DNA from: Acinetobacter calcoaceticus
GTDB lineage: Bacteria; Pseudomonadota; Gammaproteobacteria; Pseudomonadales; Moraxellaceae
Direction of reading: 5' to 3'
NCBI RefSeq assembly: GCF_016508255.1
Contig: NZ_JADVKT010000006.1
Span: 124,001-188,000 of the forward strand
Length of the DNA: 64,000 bases
The notes below the pieces were generated by a model. It saw only the letters and a program-made list of their open reading frames with translations. It was not told where the DNA came from and did no database searches. Both the position numbers and the translations under genes were made by a program. Of the stretch, positions 27,412-37,148 are shown in pieces (positions within the stretch are counted from its first letter, which is position 1; every line of letters starts with the position of its first letter).

Positions 27412-28887
27412 ATGAATGAACAACTCAATGCCACACTGATGTCGTGGGTAAAATTTTTTAATGACCCTTTATGGGACTTTTTGGTTATTTTCTTGCTGGC
27501 TGTAGGTATTTTTTATACGGTCTTAACAGGAGCAGTGCAAATTCGCATGTTCTTGCAAAGTATCCGAGTGATGAAAAGCAGTCGTACAGAAGGTGCTGAT
27601 GAGCATGGTCTTACACCTTTTCAGGCGTTTGTAACAGGCCTTGCGAGCCGTGTTGGGGTAGGTAATATTGCTGGTGTAGCAATCGCTATCGCAATTGGTG
27701 GTCCTGGTGCAGTGTTCTGGATGTGGGTTACTGCTGTTCTTGGTATGAGCTCTGCTTTTATTGAGTCTACTCTTGCTCAACTATTTAAAGTTCGAGATAG
27801 TAAGACTAAACAGTTCCGCGGTGGACCAGCCTACTATATTACTCAAGGTTTACGTAGTAAAACCTTTGGTGTTGTCTTCGCACTTGCATTGATCTTTACC
27901 TACGGTTTCGTATTCAACTCAGTTCAAATCAATGCGATTGCTAATGCATCTTCACATGCTTGGGGTTGGGACAAAGCTAATCTTATTGCTCATTTAGGTG
28001 GTGTTGATCTAGAAATTTCATGGGTTGGCCTTGCTCTTGTAGTTTTAGTGGCATTAGCAATTTTTGGTGGTATTAAGCGTATCGCTAAATTTGCAGAGAT
28101 GTTTGTACCTTTAAAAGCAGGTCTTTACCTATCTGTTGCTCTCTATATTGCAATCAGTAACTATGCAATTTTGCCTGATATTTTAAAGCTGATTGTAACC
28201 GATGCTTTCCATTTTAATGCTGCGGCAGGTGGTTTCTTTGGTGCAGCAGTGTCAATGGCAATGATGCAAGGGATTAAGCGTGGTTTATTCTCTAATGAAG
28301 CTGGTATGGGTTCTGCACCAAACGCAGCGGCTGCATCTGATGTAAAACACCCTGTAAACCAAGGTTTAGTACAAATGCTCGGTGTATTTGTAGATACTTT
28401 CATTGTATGTACAAGTACCGCAATTATCATTTTGGTTTCTGGTGTTTACCAAGATACAGCTTATGTTGGCGTTGAATTAACACAACGTGCATTAGAAACT
28501 CAAGTTGGACATTGGGGATCAGACTTCCTTGCTGTTCTATTATTCTTATTCTGTTATTCAGCTGTACTAGGTAACTATGCCTATGCAGAAGGTAATATGC
28601 AGTTTATTAATAACAATCCGAAAGTCATGTTCATCTTCCGAATTTTTGTATTAGTGATGGTGTACTTCGGCGCAATTGGTAGTGTTCCACTCGTTTGGTC
28701 TATGGCTGACTTGTTTATGGGTATTATGGCAACCATTAACTTGATTGCAATCTTACTGTTAACACCAATGGCACGCACATTGTTGAAAGATTACCGTGAA
28801 CAATTGAAACAAGGTATTAAAGAGCCTGAGTTTAAAATTGATAAATATCCAGAATTGAAGAAAAAAGTTGATTCAGATATCTGGTAA
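27412..28887 (+). CDS. sodium:alanine/glycine symporter (AGCS family)
   Basis: A 491-residue inner-membrane amino acid importer of the AlsT/DagA family. Recognisable parts: an N-terminal NDPLWDFLVIFLLAVGIFYTV, the family signature GLASRVGVGNIAGVAIAIA, then GGPGAVFWMWVTAVLG and FRGGPAYYI, a second conserved segment KRGLFSNEAGMGSAP, and SAVLGNYAYAEGN. About ten helices are expected. The ATG at 27412 is taken as start because the protein then begins like its relatives; an earlier TTG at 27364 would add 16 residues without a ribosome binding site. Upstream lies a terminator and a structured leader, so conditional expression is plausible. Confidence 0.93.
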   Translation: MNEQLNATLMSWVKFFNDPLWDFLVIFLLAVGIFYTVLTGAVQIRMFLQSIRVMKSSRTEGADEHGLTPFQAFVTGLASRVGVGNIAGVAIAIAIGGPGAVFWMWVTAVLGMSSAFIESTLAQLFKVRDSKTKQFRGGPAYYITQGLRSKTFGVVFALALIFTYGFVFNSVQINAIANASSHAWGWDKANLIAHLGGVDLEISWVGLALVVLVALAIFGGIKRIAKFAEMFVPLKAGLYLSVALYIAISNYAILPDILKLIVTDAFHFNAAAGGFFGAAVSMAMMQGIKRGLFSNEAGMGSAPNAAAASDVKHPVNQGLVQMLGVFVDTFIVCTSTAIIILVSGVYQDTAYVGVELTQRALETQVGHWGSDFLAVLLFLFCYSAVLGNYAYAEGNMQFINNNPKVMFIFRIFVLVMVYFGAIGSVPLVWSMADLFMGIMATINLIAILLLTPMARTLLKDYREQLKQGIKEPEFKIDKYPELKKKVDSDIW

Positions 28888-28892
28888 GTTAC

Positions 28893-28926
28893 AAAAGGCC
28901 TCTTATAAATAAGGGGCCTTTTTTAT
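28893..28926 (+). terminator. terminator of the symporter gene
   Basis: AAAAGGCCTCTTAT and ATAAGGGGCCTTTTTT pair with a short loop and a T6 tail. Confidence 0.88.
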
Positions 28927-29055
28927 AGGAGGTAGATAAAATACTTGAGTCTAAATTTTAAACATGACAAATTAAATAAATTCAATACAGCTTTTCACGA
29001 GATGAGCAACTAAAATTGCAATCTGACTTTAAACCTCATAGTGCGAAGATAGGCC

Positions 29056-30030
29056 ATGAAACAGCTTAAATTGTGGGTTCTCGGACTCTCTATAGTGTTG
29101 GCAGGATGCCAGAGCACTACACACTTGTCTGCTGCTCTAAAACCGCAAACAGCGGAGGCTTATGCCCGCTCTGTCGATCAGCCATTTGCACGAATTAAAA
29201 AACAGCAAAAACGTCCTGTTGTTGCGCTCGTATTGGGTAGCGGTGGGGCACGCGGTTATGCCCATATCGGTGTTATTGAGGTTTTGGAACAACATGGTAT
29301 TCGACCAGATTTTATTGTCGGTACGAGTGCGGGGAGTATTGTTGGAGCAATTTATGCCAGTGGTAAAAGTCCTGCTGAATTACGTGATACTGCATTAAAA
29401 ATGAAAGCTGGTGATGTACGTGACATTAGTATTGGGTTAAAAGGTTTTTTTGATGGCAAAAAAGTAGAAAACTACGTTAACCAACAAGTAAACAACATAC
29501 CACTCGAAAAAATGAAAATCCCAATGTATGTGGTTGCAACCGAATTAAAGCATGGCACTAAAACCGTATTTAACTACGGCAATACAGGACAAGCTGTTAG
29601 GGCATCTACTTCAATTCCAAGCATGTTTGTACCGACTAAAATCGGTAAATCTGAATATGTCGATGGTGGTTTAGTGAGCCCTGTACCTGTTGAAGTCGCA
29701 CGCGATTTAGGTGCTGATGTCATTATTGCTGTTGATATTTTAGCTCAGCCTATTTACACAGAAACATCGAATGTCTGGGGGCTGTTTAACCAGAATATTA
29801 ATATTATGCAAGGTCGTCTAGCAGCAGAAGAATTACAATATGCGGATGTTGTTATTCAGCCAGATTTAAGAGAAAAAGCGCATATTTTTGATGTGAAAGG
29901 CCGTGAAGCTACTATGAAATCTGGCATAGATGCAGCTAATGCCAAACTTTCTGATATTCAATTTGCAATTGATGAAAAAATAGCTGAACAAAATCTATCT
30001 ACGGATGGTTTGAGCGCACAAACCCAATGA
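29056..30030 (+). CDS. patatin-like phospholipase family lipoprotein (RssA/NTE-like)
   Basis: A 324-residue serine hydrolase. A lipoprotein signal ends in VLAGC (Cys18). The patatin domain follows: oxyanion GSGGARGYAHIGVIEVL, nucleophile elbow GTSAGS with S91, and the catalytic DGG at D203 (YVDGGLVSPVPVE). These enzymes cleave phospholipids or lysophospholipids. The protein resembles the stand-alone RssA-like type rather than secreted ExoU-type toxins; with a lipid anchor it should act at the envelope. Monocistronic; a weak hairpin with T run (about 30061-30084) follows. Confidence 0.9.
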   Translation: MKQLKLWVLGLSIVLAGCQSTTHLSAALKPQTAEAYARSVDQPFARIKKQQKRPVVALVLGSGGARGYAHIGVIEVLEQHGIRPDFIVGTSAGSIVGAIYASGKSPAELRDTALKMKAGDVRDISIGLKGFFDGKKVENYVNQQVNNIPLEKMKIPMYVVATELKHGTKTVFNYGNTGQAVRASTSIPSMFVPTKIGKSEYVDGGLVSPVPVEVARDLGADVIIAVDILAQPIYTETSNVWGLFNQNINIMQGRLAAEELQYADVVIQPDLREKAHIFDVKGREATMKSGIDAANAKLSDIQFAIDEKIAEQNLSTDGLSAQTQ

Positions 30031-30234
30031 TTTAACGTTAATCTTTTGAAAATTAAATAAAAAGTCTGAGCAGGGCTTTTTTTTATGCGAGTTTAAATCC
30101 TTAATTTTTGGAATAAAAATTTTTGTATATTAGGTACATGTTGGATATGCTGAAAACTCTGATGACCAATATAAAATATTGATGTCATTTTTAAAAAATA
30201 ATTGATTTGTAATGTATTGAGGCTGACGAGATAA

Positions 30235-31470
30235 ATGATACAGCAACAGGTTAAAAATGGGTTTCCAACATTAGATGATGTTCATGCTGCCGCAGAGCGT
30301 TTGGAAGGTTTAGTCGTAAAAACTCCTTTTGTTTTCTCAGAAACCATTTCTAAAACCTTAGGGGCTGAAATGTGGCTGAAATTTGAAAACTTACAATTTA
30401 CAGCTTCTTTTAAAGAACGTGGGGCACTGAATAAACTGTTGTGTTTATCTGACCAAGAAAAACAACATGGTGTTATTGCAGCTTCGGCAGGCAATCATGC
30501 GCAAGGCGTAGCATATCATGCTCAGCGCACAGGGGTAACAGCGACCATCGTGATGCCGAAATCTACACCTAATGTAAAAGTACAGCGAGTGCGTGAATAT
30601 GGGGCACGAGTGATTTTACATGGACATGATTTTTCTGAAGCTGCTGCTGAAATGCACCGCGTTGCACAAGAAGAATCTTTAACGATTATCCATCCATTCG
30701 ATGATGCAGAAATTATTGCAGGTCAAGGAACAATTGCGCTTGAAATGCTTGCAGCTGTACCAGATCTAGACATTTTAGTTGTGCCAATTGGAGGGGGTGG
30801 CCTAATTTCAGGTATTGCGATTGCTGCCAAAGCTATAAATCCGAAGATTAAAATTATTGGGGTGCAATCAGTTGTATACCCAAGTATGGCAAAACTACTG
30901 TGCAATTATCAGCATGCCGTTTCAATGGGCTCTACAGTTGCAGAAGGTATCGCGGTAAAAACACCGGGTGAGCTTACAACTCAAGTTGCTAAAGAATATG
31001 TCGACGATATTGTAGTTGTTACTGAAGACATGATTGAAGAGGCAATTGCACTTTTACTTAATATTGAGAAAACAGTATGTGAAGGGGCAGGTGCAACAGG
31101 TATTGCTGCAATTATGTCTCGTCCTGATCTATTTTTAGGCCATAAATTGGGGGTGGTGCTGTCTGGTGGCAATATTGATACACGCGTTATGGTTTCAGTA
31201 TTACAACGTCATTTAACCCGTACAGGCCGTATGGTCCGTATTCGTGTTGAATTACCAGATAACCCTGGTGCTTTAGCTCGTTTAACAGCAATTATTGCTG
31301 AGCAAGGCGGTAATATTTATGAACTACGCCATGAGCGCTTTGCGGCAACAAGCCGTGCAAAAGAAAGTGCCGTGAGTGTTGACGTTGAGCTTAAAAGCGC
31401 CTCAGACCTAGATTTGCTCATTCAGGCAATGCAGTTGGAAGGTTATATTGTTCGTAAAGAAGAGATTTAA
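30235..31470 (+). CDS. ilvA: threonine ammonia-lyase (single ACT domain type)
   Basis: PLP enzyme (411 residues) that deaminates threonine to 2-oxobutanoate, the first step of isoleucine synthesis or threonine breakdown. The PLP lysine is K60 in ASFKERGALNK; the glycine-rich phosphate loop GGGGLISG and SAGNHAQG are present. A C-terminal ACT domain starts near residue 335 (RIRVELPDNPGALARLTAII). The length and single ACT domain match the 'short' form distinct from the 514-residue E. coli IlvA with two regulatory domains, so feedback control may differ. No isoleucine operon genes are adjacent. Confidence 0.9.
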   Translation: MIQQQVKNGFPTLDDVHAAAERLEGLVVKTPFVFSETISKTLGAEMWLKFENLQFTASFKERGALNKLLCLSDQEKQHGVIAASAGNHAQGVAYHAQRTGVTATIVMPKSTPNVKVQRVREYGARVILHGHDFSEAAAEMHRVAQEESLTIIHPFDDAEIIAGQGTIALEMLAAVPDLDILVVPIGGGGLISGIAIAAKAINPKIKIIGVQSVVYPSMAKLLCNYQHAVSMGSTVAEGIAVKTPGELTTQVAKEYVDDIVVVTEDMIEEAIALLLNIEKTVCEGAGATGIAAIMSRPDLFLGHKLGVVLSGGNIDTRVMVSVLQRHLTRTGRMVRIRVELPDNPGALARLTAIIAEQGGNIYELRHERFAATSRAKESAVSVDVELKSASDLDLLIQAMQLEGYIVRKEEI

Positions 31471-31707
31471 TCTCTGATATTGCTGTGTTATAAAAGCCGT
31501 ATATGGCTCTATCGAGGGTCATATACAAGGCAATTTAAATGGATTAAATTGCTCAAAAGGGATGAATTTACAAAAAAACGATCAAATCCTTCAATGTAAC
31601 GAGAAAAACTGACAATTCTCTAAACTTTATCCTTCACAATTTTAAGGTTTAGGTTTTAGTATTCTTCTCATTGTAAATTTGAAGAAATATAAGGATATCC
31701 GCGCTCA

Positions 31708-32904
31708 ATGTTCAAATCATTTTTTCCATCACCACGATATTTCTTTATATCTGCGGTCATTTGGCTCGCGTTAAATATGGTGCTCTGGTACACAGGCGGA
31801 GATCACTGGGGTGAGTATCTAGGCTTTCCTCATGGTTATGCTGAAGCTGAATTGCCAGTTGGTGTAAACCGTTTTTGGTCACCTGCTTTTTTATGGTTTT
31901 ATCTTTGGTTTTTAGTCTCTACCGCTCTCTTTGCTGGCTTTTGGAAAATTATTTCCAATAATCCATGGCAGCGTTGGTCTATATGGGGCTCGGCATTTAT
32001 TTTGTTTAATATCTGGTTTGCTGTTCAGGTCAGTGTTGCGATTAATGCATGGTATGTGCCATTTTGGGATTTAATTCAAAAAATGCTTTCGAATGGTGGG
32101 GGAAATCTTTCGGCACTTTATAGCGAGACCTTAGTGTTTCTTTATATTGCAATGGTGGCTGTAACTCTGGCCGTGATTAATGCTTTTTTTACCAGCCATT
32201 ATGTATTTCGTTGGCGTACGGCAATGAATGAATATTACACTGAGCACTGGGAGCAACTGCGCCATGTTGAAGGTGCCTCACAGCGTGTACAAGAAGACAC
32301 GATGCGCTTTGCAACTATTTTGGAAGATTTGGGTGTTGAGCTGGTAAAGGCAATTATTACACTTATTGCTTTTTTACCTATTTTATTCCAACTGTCTAAA
32401 TACGTTCCTACATTACCCATTATTGGAGAGTTAGATCATTCTTTAGTATGGGCGGCAATAGTCTGGTCAATTTTCGGGACCGTCCTATTAATGGTAGTAG
32501 GTGTAAAGTTACCAGGGCTTCAATTTAATAATCAGAAAGTAGAAGCGGCTTATCGTAAGGAATTGGTTTACGGTGAAGACCATGTAGATCGGGCAAAACC
32601 CGCTACCTTACGTGAGTTATTCAGTAACGTACGTAAAAACTATTTCCGACTTTATTTCCACTATGCATATTTTAATATGACGGCGATTTGGTATGGGCAA
32701 CTTGATATTTTGTATAACTTGGTTGTCCTTTTCCCATCAATTGCTGCTGGTAAGCTCACATTAGGTTTAATTCAACAAATTGCAAATGTATTTGGACGTG
32801 TACGTGAATCTTTCCAATATTTAATTAGTTCATGGAAAACAATTATTGAACTACTTTCAATTTATAAGCGTTTAAAAGCCTTTGAATCGATATTACACAA
32901 ATAA
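31708..32904 (+). CDS. sbmA: SbmA/BacA-like peptide transporter
   Basis: A 398-residue inner-membrane protein of the SbmA/BacA (peptide uptake permease, ABC_membrane_2-like) family, about the usual 400 residues. Marks include the opening [26 protein letters not shown], then [20 protein letters not shown], and a C-terminal [19 protein letters not shown]. No ATPase domain follows, as expected for the SbmA group, which runs on the proton gradient. SbmA imports proline-rich antimicrobial peptides, microcins and bleomycin in E. coli; the natural cargo is unknown. A GTATATG/CATATAC stem (31499-31526) lies in the 237-base gap upstream. Confidence 0.88.
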   Translation: MFKSFFPSPRYFFISAVIWLALNMVLWYTGGDHWGEYLGFPHGYAEAELPVGVNRFWSPAFLWFYLWFLVSTALFAGFWKIISNNPWQRWSIWGSAFILFNIWFAVQVSVAINAWYVPFWDLIQKMLSNGGGNLSALYSETLVFLYIAMVAVTLAVINAFFTSHYVFRWRTAMNEYYTEHWEQLRHVEGASQRVQEDTMRFATILEDLGVELVKAIITLIAFLPILFQLSKYVPTLPIIGELDHSLVWAAIVWSIFGTVLLMVVGVKLPGLQFNNQKVEAAYRKELVYGEDHVDRAKPATLRELFSNVRKNYFRLYFHYAYFNMTAIWYGQLDILYNLVVLFPSIAAGKLTLGLIQQIANVFGRVRESFQYLISSWKTIIELLSIYKRLKAFESILHK

Positions 32905-32908
32905 AAGA

Positions 32909-32933
32909 AAGCCCGCGAAAGCGGGTTTTTTTT
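32909..32933 (+). terminator. terminator shared by sbmA and the DUF4850 gene
   Basis: GCCCGC-GAAA-GCGGGT stem with flanking A and T8 runs, between two convergent genes. Confidence 0.88.
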
Positions 32934-32945
32934 ATGAGTTTTGGT

Positions 32946-33695
32946 TTAATGAGTTGCGTTGTAGAAATTGAGGATAGGGCTAACCAAAGACTGTTGCGAT
33001 TTATCTAAGGTCACTTGAATCTCTTTATAGTTAAACGTGTCTTCATCGTAATATTTAGCAATGCCATGTGTTTTATTATTGAGTTGAGGAATTTGATAAC
33101 TAAAAAAAGCTATTTTCTTAGAGGGATGAACAGTATTGATCAGTTTTTTAGGGTCTTTATATCCACTAAACTCATTTTCAATACTTTCTTTTAACAGTTC
33201 TGGAAAATAGAGCGTTGCATTTGGCAATCCACATCCAACACAAAATGAAGAATCATAAAGCTCTATCGCTTGTTTTTGATCTGGACTCATTATTAGAGCA
33301 AAACCACTACCGTTGGCACCTGCATTTGCTTGCACATCTTGCCAATTTCTAGGCACAAGCACTAACCCTGTTTCAGGTAATGCAAGAAGCTTAAGCTGCT
33401 TGGCATGTTGAGCATCAAGCTTAAAATTAAAGCGGCAATTTTTTAGTGTGCATTTTTCAAAATCTTTAAGCAAACCATCATCTGTTGGACTCAGCGCAGT
33501 AACACCATAAAATGGGACCGTAACGCCGTTTAAAAATTTTGCTTCTCCGAGAGCGTAGAACTGATTATCTGCTTTTCGGGTTGCAGCTGAGCTATAAAAC
33601 TTTGGGAAATGAGGAGTAAAGCTTTTTACTTCGGCATGTGTAATTGAAGCTGTACTCACTAACGCGACACATAGTAAAAAATATAGTTTTTTCAT
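32946..33695 (-). CDS. exported DUF4850-like protein
   Basis: A 249-residue exported protein of unknown function. A clean signal peptide (MKKLYFLLCVALVSTASITHA) is followed by a beta-rich body with EKCTLKNCRFNF, ALIMSPDQKQAIELYDSSF and the Cys pair CVGCG; four cysteines suggest disulphides in the periplasm. I associate the pattern with DUF4850, common in Acinetobacter, but cannot confirm it here. Divergent from the DUF1176 gene across 124 bases and convergent with sbmA. Confidence 0.7.
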   Translation of the reverse strand: MKKLYFLLCVALVSTASITHAEVKSFTPHFPKFYSSAATRKADNQFYALGEAKFLNGVTVPFYGVTALSPTDDGLLKDFEKCTLKNCRFNFKLDAQHAKQLKLLALPETGLVLVPRNWQDVQANAGANGSGFALIMSPDQKQAIELYDSSFCVGCGLPNATLYFPELLKESIENEFSGYKDPKKLINTVHPSKKIAFFSYQIPQLNNKTHGIAKYYDEDTFNYKEIQVTLDKSQQSLVSPILNFYNATH

Positions 33696-33819
33696 TTTTA
33701 AAAAGTAATCATTTAAATTTTATATCAACCTAGCATATTCTTTTAAACTAGACGGTAACCCAAAATTTTATACTGTTTTTAACTTAATAATAAAAACAGA
33801 TCTATAGAGACATGAAAAA

Positions 33820-34884
33820 ATGAAAAAAATGCTTTCAATCTGCTGTTTATCAGCCATGAGTTCTTATAGTTTTGCTCAAGACATAAAAGGCATTTCATTT
33901 TCACATCAAGAGTGGGAAATCTCTTGCAGTAATACGGGAAAATGTAAGGCCGCAGGGTATCAAAATGAAGAAAATGGTGATAATCCAGCGTCGCTGCTAT
34001 TAGTACGTAAAGCAGGCCCAAAGCAAGCTGTACAGGCTGAATTTGCTTTATCAGACTATGAGCAAAGTTTGCCTTCAAGTCAGCTTAAAAATATCCACTT
34101 TTATGTGAATGGCAAAGATTTAGGCACTGTCATTGTGGATGGCGTCGAGCTGCCATTAATGGGGAAACTGAATAACTCACAGGTCAACGCTTTACTCCAG
34201 CAGTCAAAGCAGAAAACTGAAATTATATTTAAAAATGCGCAGCATGAATGGACGATTTCCGATGCAGGAATGACTGCTGTATTGCTAAAAATGGATGATT
34301 TTCAGAAGCGTATCGGAACGGTTGGTGCTTTGGTCAAAAAAGGGTCTGCTAATGAATCAAAAGTGTTGGCAGCCCAATCCAAATTAATTGTAAAGCATGT
34401 CAAAACAGCGGCTAAGCCATATTTGACGTTGCAACCAAAAAGTAAGTCGTATCAATCTGTTCATCATAGTTTAATGTCAGCTCAATCGAACCCAAAAGAG
34501 GAAGGATTTTGTGAAGGAATCTATGGTAGTAGCGATGGAGCTGAACCGCAGGAAATTGAACTTTATAAACTGACCAATAAGAAAGTTCTGGCGACTACTC
34601 TATGTTGGAGAGGTGCCTATAACGAAGGGTATGGTGCTTGGGTACTTGATGAGTCTTTGACTGGTAAAGCAACATTTGTAACTGAGACAGCATCGGATTT
34701 TGATAGTGGCATTATTAGCAGCGCTCAAAAGGGAAGAGGTGTTGGAGATTGCTGGGCAAGTGAAGAATGGGTCTGGGACGGTAAAAGTTTTGTACATACG
34801 AAAGATATGTGGACAGGGATGTGTAAAGGCTTGGCAGCAGGTGGTGTCTGGGAGCTTGATCGAATTGAAGCTATTGTAAAATAG
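33820..34884 (+). CDS. exported DUF1176 domain protein
   Basis: A 354-residue exported protein. Signal peptide MKKMLSICCLSAMSSYSFA, then the DUF1176 opening FSHQEWEISCSNTGKCKAAGY (a W-x-x-x-C-x-x-x-x-x-C pattern), a middle LPLMGKLNNSQVNALL, and the family C-terminus RGVGDCWASEEWVWDGKSF. Disulphide-bonded periplasmic location is likely; no function is established for the family. It is followed after 38 bases by another exported gene, so the two are probably co-transcribed. Confidence 0.82.
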   Translation: MKKMLSICCLSAMSSYSFAQDIKGISFSHQEWEISCSNTGKCKAAGYQNEENGDNPASLLLVRKAGPKQAVQAEFALSDYEQSLPSSQLKNIHFYVNGKDLGTVIVDGVELPLMGKLNNSQVNALLQQSKQKTEIIFKNAQHEWTISDAGMTAVLLKMDDFQKRIGTVGALVKKGSANESKVLAAQSKLIVKHVKTAAKPYLTLQPKSKSYQSVHHSLMSAQSNPKEEGFCEGIYGSSDGAEPQEIELYKLTNKKVLATTLCWRGAYNEGYGAWVLDESLTGKATFVTETASDFDSGIISSAQKGRGVGDCWASEEWVWDGKSFVHTKDMWTGMCKGLAAGGVWELDRIEAIVK

Positions 34885-34922
34885 CCATTTTTTGAAGAGA
34901 AATATCATGAGGAAAAGAAAAA

Positions 34923-35693
34923 ATGATTAAAAGTAAAATAGAGATAGCTTTTTTAGTTATAGCAGGAATATTTTCTTGTTTTGCCAAGCCTGCTTTTGCT
35001 GCACCCTTAAGTATTTTAGAGTTTAAAAAAACACAATTAAGTCAGAATGAGCAGGAACAACTTTGCATACAAGTTAAAAATCTTTGCGGGCATCCTGATC
35101 AATGGCGTGTTTTAAAAATAGCAGATGGGCAGTTATGGCTTTTGTCAGGTGGAGATATTATTCAATTTAACAACTCTGCGGCGGGACTCAAAGTATCGAA
35201 ACAGTGGCATGTAAATCTCTCTACTCAAAAAGAGGGTACATCTGATGGGCAGTTTATCTTTCCTAAGCTTTTTCCCATGACTCAAAACCGTTATGCGATT
35301 GCTGTAATCGATTCATTTTCTGAAATGTACTCTGGAGGTGGTGCAAATATTGAACGCGCTAGCTTTTATGAGTTAACAGATTTGGGAACGACACATCAGT
35401 TTATTGCGAACTATCCATTTAGTTTTAGCCGCATGATCAGAGCCTGTTTTTCTGAGCAAGATTATGAAAGTTCCAAAGGAAATTGTCATGATGAGGATTC
35501 TTTAAGTTTAGATATTCGTCCACTCAAACCGCTAGTGTGGCAATTCCGCTATCGTTATAGTTTAAGCGTATCACCTGCCTCTGATTCAGATGAAAAATCA
35601 TATCAGGGCAGTAGAAACTTAAATATTGATTTAAATAAAGCACCAGAACAGCCAAATATTCCAGAAGCATGGAATTATGCTGGAATGGGCTAA
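34923..35693 (+). CDS. exported hypothetical protein
   Basis: A 256-residue protein I do not recognise. A signal peptide of about 26 residues ends near KPAFA; the mature part is beta-rich with aromatic strands (WRVLKIADGQLWLLSGGDIIQF, then LKVSKQWHVNL) and two cysteine pairs (CIQVKNLC; CFSEQDYESSKGNCH). WLLSGGDIIQFNNS could be one blade of a propeller-like fold, but this is a guess. It follows the DUF1176 gene by 38 bases and likely shares its transcript. Confidence 0.6.
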   Translation: MIKSKIEIAFLVIAGIFSCFAKPAFAAPLSILEFKKTQLSQNEQEQLCIQVKNLCGHPDQWRVLKIADGQLWLLSGGDIIQFNNSAAGLKVSKQWHVNLSTQKEGTSDGQFIFPKLFPMTQNRYAIAVIDSFSEMYSGGGANIERASFYELTDLGTTHQFIANYPFSFSRMIRACFSEQDYESSKGNCHDEDSLSLDIRPLKPLVWQFRYRYSLSVSPASDSDEKSYQGSRNLNIDLNKAPEQPNIPEAWNYAGMG

Positions 35694-35803
35694 TTATTAA
35701 AGTAATTGTTAAATTTGAAGAAGTAGACGATTTACAGAGTCATAACAGGTAACACCACTCTCTCTGTGATACAAAGAACAGATTGTTTATTGGAGCTAGA
35801 CCT

Positions 35804-36322
35804 ATGTCACGTCAAGTTTATGCGATTGCCCGCCGTAAGTTTTCACATTTGAGCCGTTCAGTTTGTATGGCAGTTGCTGTACTGGGTACAACACAAATTG
35901 CGATGGCGGGTCCAACAGTTGATCAGTTAAGTGACTGTTTAGTTAAAGCAACAACAGCTTCAGACAAAACCACGGTGCTTCAATGGACATTTACAGCTTT
36001 AGCTGCCCATCCTGATTTAAAAGCATTTAGTAATGTAACGCCTGAACAAAAAAATCAGTTAGATCAAAAACTGGCACAGGTTTTACAACGTGTGATTGTT
36101 GAGCAATGTTCTACCCAAACTAAAGCTGTGATTCAGGCTGAAGGTGTGAAGGCAGTTGGGGAGGCTTTCCAGCAGTTAGGCCAAAGTGCTGGTGAAGATA
36201 TTATTAAAGACCCCTCAGTTAAACAGCAGTTGCAGGGCACATTACGTTATATCGATTTAAATAAATTAGTGACGACATTTTTAACCCCAGAAATTTGGAA
36301 TAAGTTGGGAATTACAAGATAA
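35804..36322 (+). CDS. exported hypothetical protein
   Basis: A 172-residue protein of unknown family. Its long, basic N-terminus (MSRQVYAIARRKFSHLSR) runs into a hydrophobic stretch ending TQIAMA, a plausible if extended signal peptide. The mature protein is helical with two cysteines (SDCLVKAT and VEQCSTQ). The ATG at 35804 is chosen because TGGAG lies before it; a TTG at 35783 would place that site inside the gene. It ends 26 bases before a bidirectional terminator. Confidence 0.65.
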   Translation: MSRQVYAIARRKFSHLSRSVCMAVAVLGTTQIAMAGPTVDQLSDCLVKATTASDKTTVLQWTFTALAAHPDLKAFSNVTPEQKNQLDQKLAQVLQRVIVEQCSTQTKAVIQAEGVKAVGEAFQQLGQSAGEDIIKDPSVKQQLQGTLRYIDLNKLVTTFLTPEIWNKLGITR

Positions 36323-36347
36323 AAATCTAGTTTTCTACTTCAATAAT

Positions 36348-36376
36348 AAAGCCTGCTATCTAAGAGCAGGTTTTAT
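36348..36376. terminator. bidirectional terminator
   Basis: AAAGCCTGCT (36348-36357) with AGCAGGTTTT (36365-36374) between a plus-strand hypothetical gene and the minus-strand DJ-1 gene. Confidence 0.85.
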
Positions 36377-36399
36377 TTTAACTGGCCAACTAGATCTAT

Positions 36400-36978
36400 T
36401 TAGATACTAATCTTAGCCCCTAAAACTTTTACAAACTGAGCTAACCAAGCAGGATGTGCAGGCCAAGCAGGGGCTGTCACCAAATGCCCATCTGTAACGG
36501 CTTCGGTTACAGCAATGTCTGCGTATTGACCGCCTGCCAGTTTTACTTCGACAGCACATGCTGGATAAGCCGAGCAGAGACGGTCTTTTAATACGTTTGC
36601 CGCAGCGAGTAACTGAGCACCGTGACATACGGCTGCAATAGGTTTTTTAACTCTATCAAACTCACGTACAATTTCGATAACACGTTCATTCATACGTAAA
36701 TACTCTGGTGCTCGACCACCGGGAATGACTAAGCCTACATAGTCTTCGGTATTAACAGCATCAAAATCATAGTTAATCGCAAAGTTGTGACCACGTTTTT
36801 CACTATATGTTTGTTCACCTTCAAAATCATGAATAGCTGTTGCAATATGGTCGCCGTTCTTTTTATTTGGGCAAACAGCATGCACGGTATAACCTAAACC
36901 GGTTAAAAACTGAAAAGGAACCATAGTTTCATAATCTTCAGCATAGTCACCGACTAACATTAAAATCTTTTTAGACAT
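36400..36978 (-). CDS. DJ-1/PfpI family protein
   Basis: A 192-residue cytoplasmic protein of the class I amidotransferase-like DJ-1/PfpI superfamily. The nucleophile elbow is intact: C118 followed by H119 in [11 protein letters not shown], with E15 in DYAEDYE as the usual acidic partner. The GGRAPEYLR segment matches the PfpI side (protease/deglycase-like). Members act as glyoxalases, chaperones or general stress proteins; which applies is not known. Good AGAGAG ribosome binding site. A separate, truncated member of the same superfamily (hchA remnant) lies at 57.7-58.1 kb. Confidence 0.88.
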   Translation of the reverse strand: MSKKILMLVGDYAEDYETMVPFQFLTGLGYTVHAVCPNKKNGDHIATAIHDFEGEQTYSEKRGHNFAINYDFDAVNTEDYVGLVIPGGRAPEYLRMNERVIEIVREFDRVKKPIAAVCHGAQLLAAANVLKDRLCSAYPACAVEVKLAGGQYADIAVTEAVTDGHLVTAPAWPAHPAWLAQFVKVLGAKISI

Positions 36979-37102
36979 GATTTATCTCTCTTTTTAAAAT
37001 ATAAGTTATCTAAATTCTTAATTTAAATTAGCACAGTCACTGAGTAATTCTTTAGAAAAAAAGTGCATTCTTTAGTCGAAGAATGTTTCATAAGTGATGT
37101 AA

Positions 37103-37128
37103 AAAAGCCTCGATAAATCGAGGCTTTT
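37103..37128 (-). terminator. terminator of the small exported protein gene
   Basis: AAAAGCCTCGAT and ATCGAGGCTTTT form a perfect stem, with flanking A/T tracts. Confidence 0.88.
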
Positions 37129-37148
37129 AAATTTATGGGGTCTGCTTT

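Noticed and set aside
33779..34078. 99-codon minus-strand ORF overlapping the DUF1176 gene
   Set aside because: Antisense to a signal-peptide-bearing gene of known family; no support.
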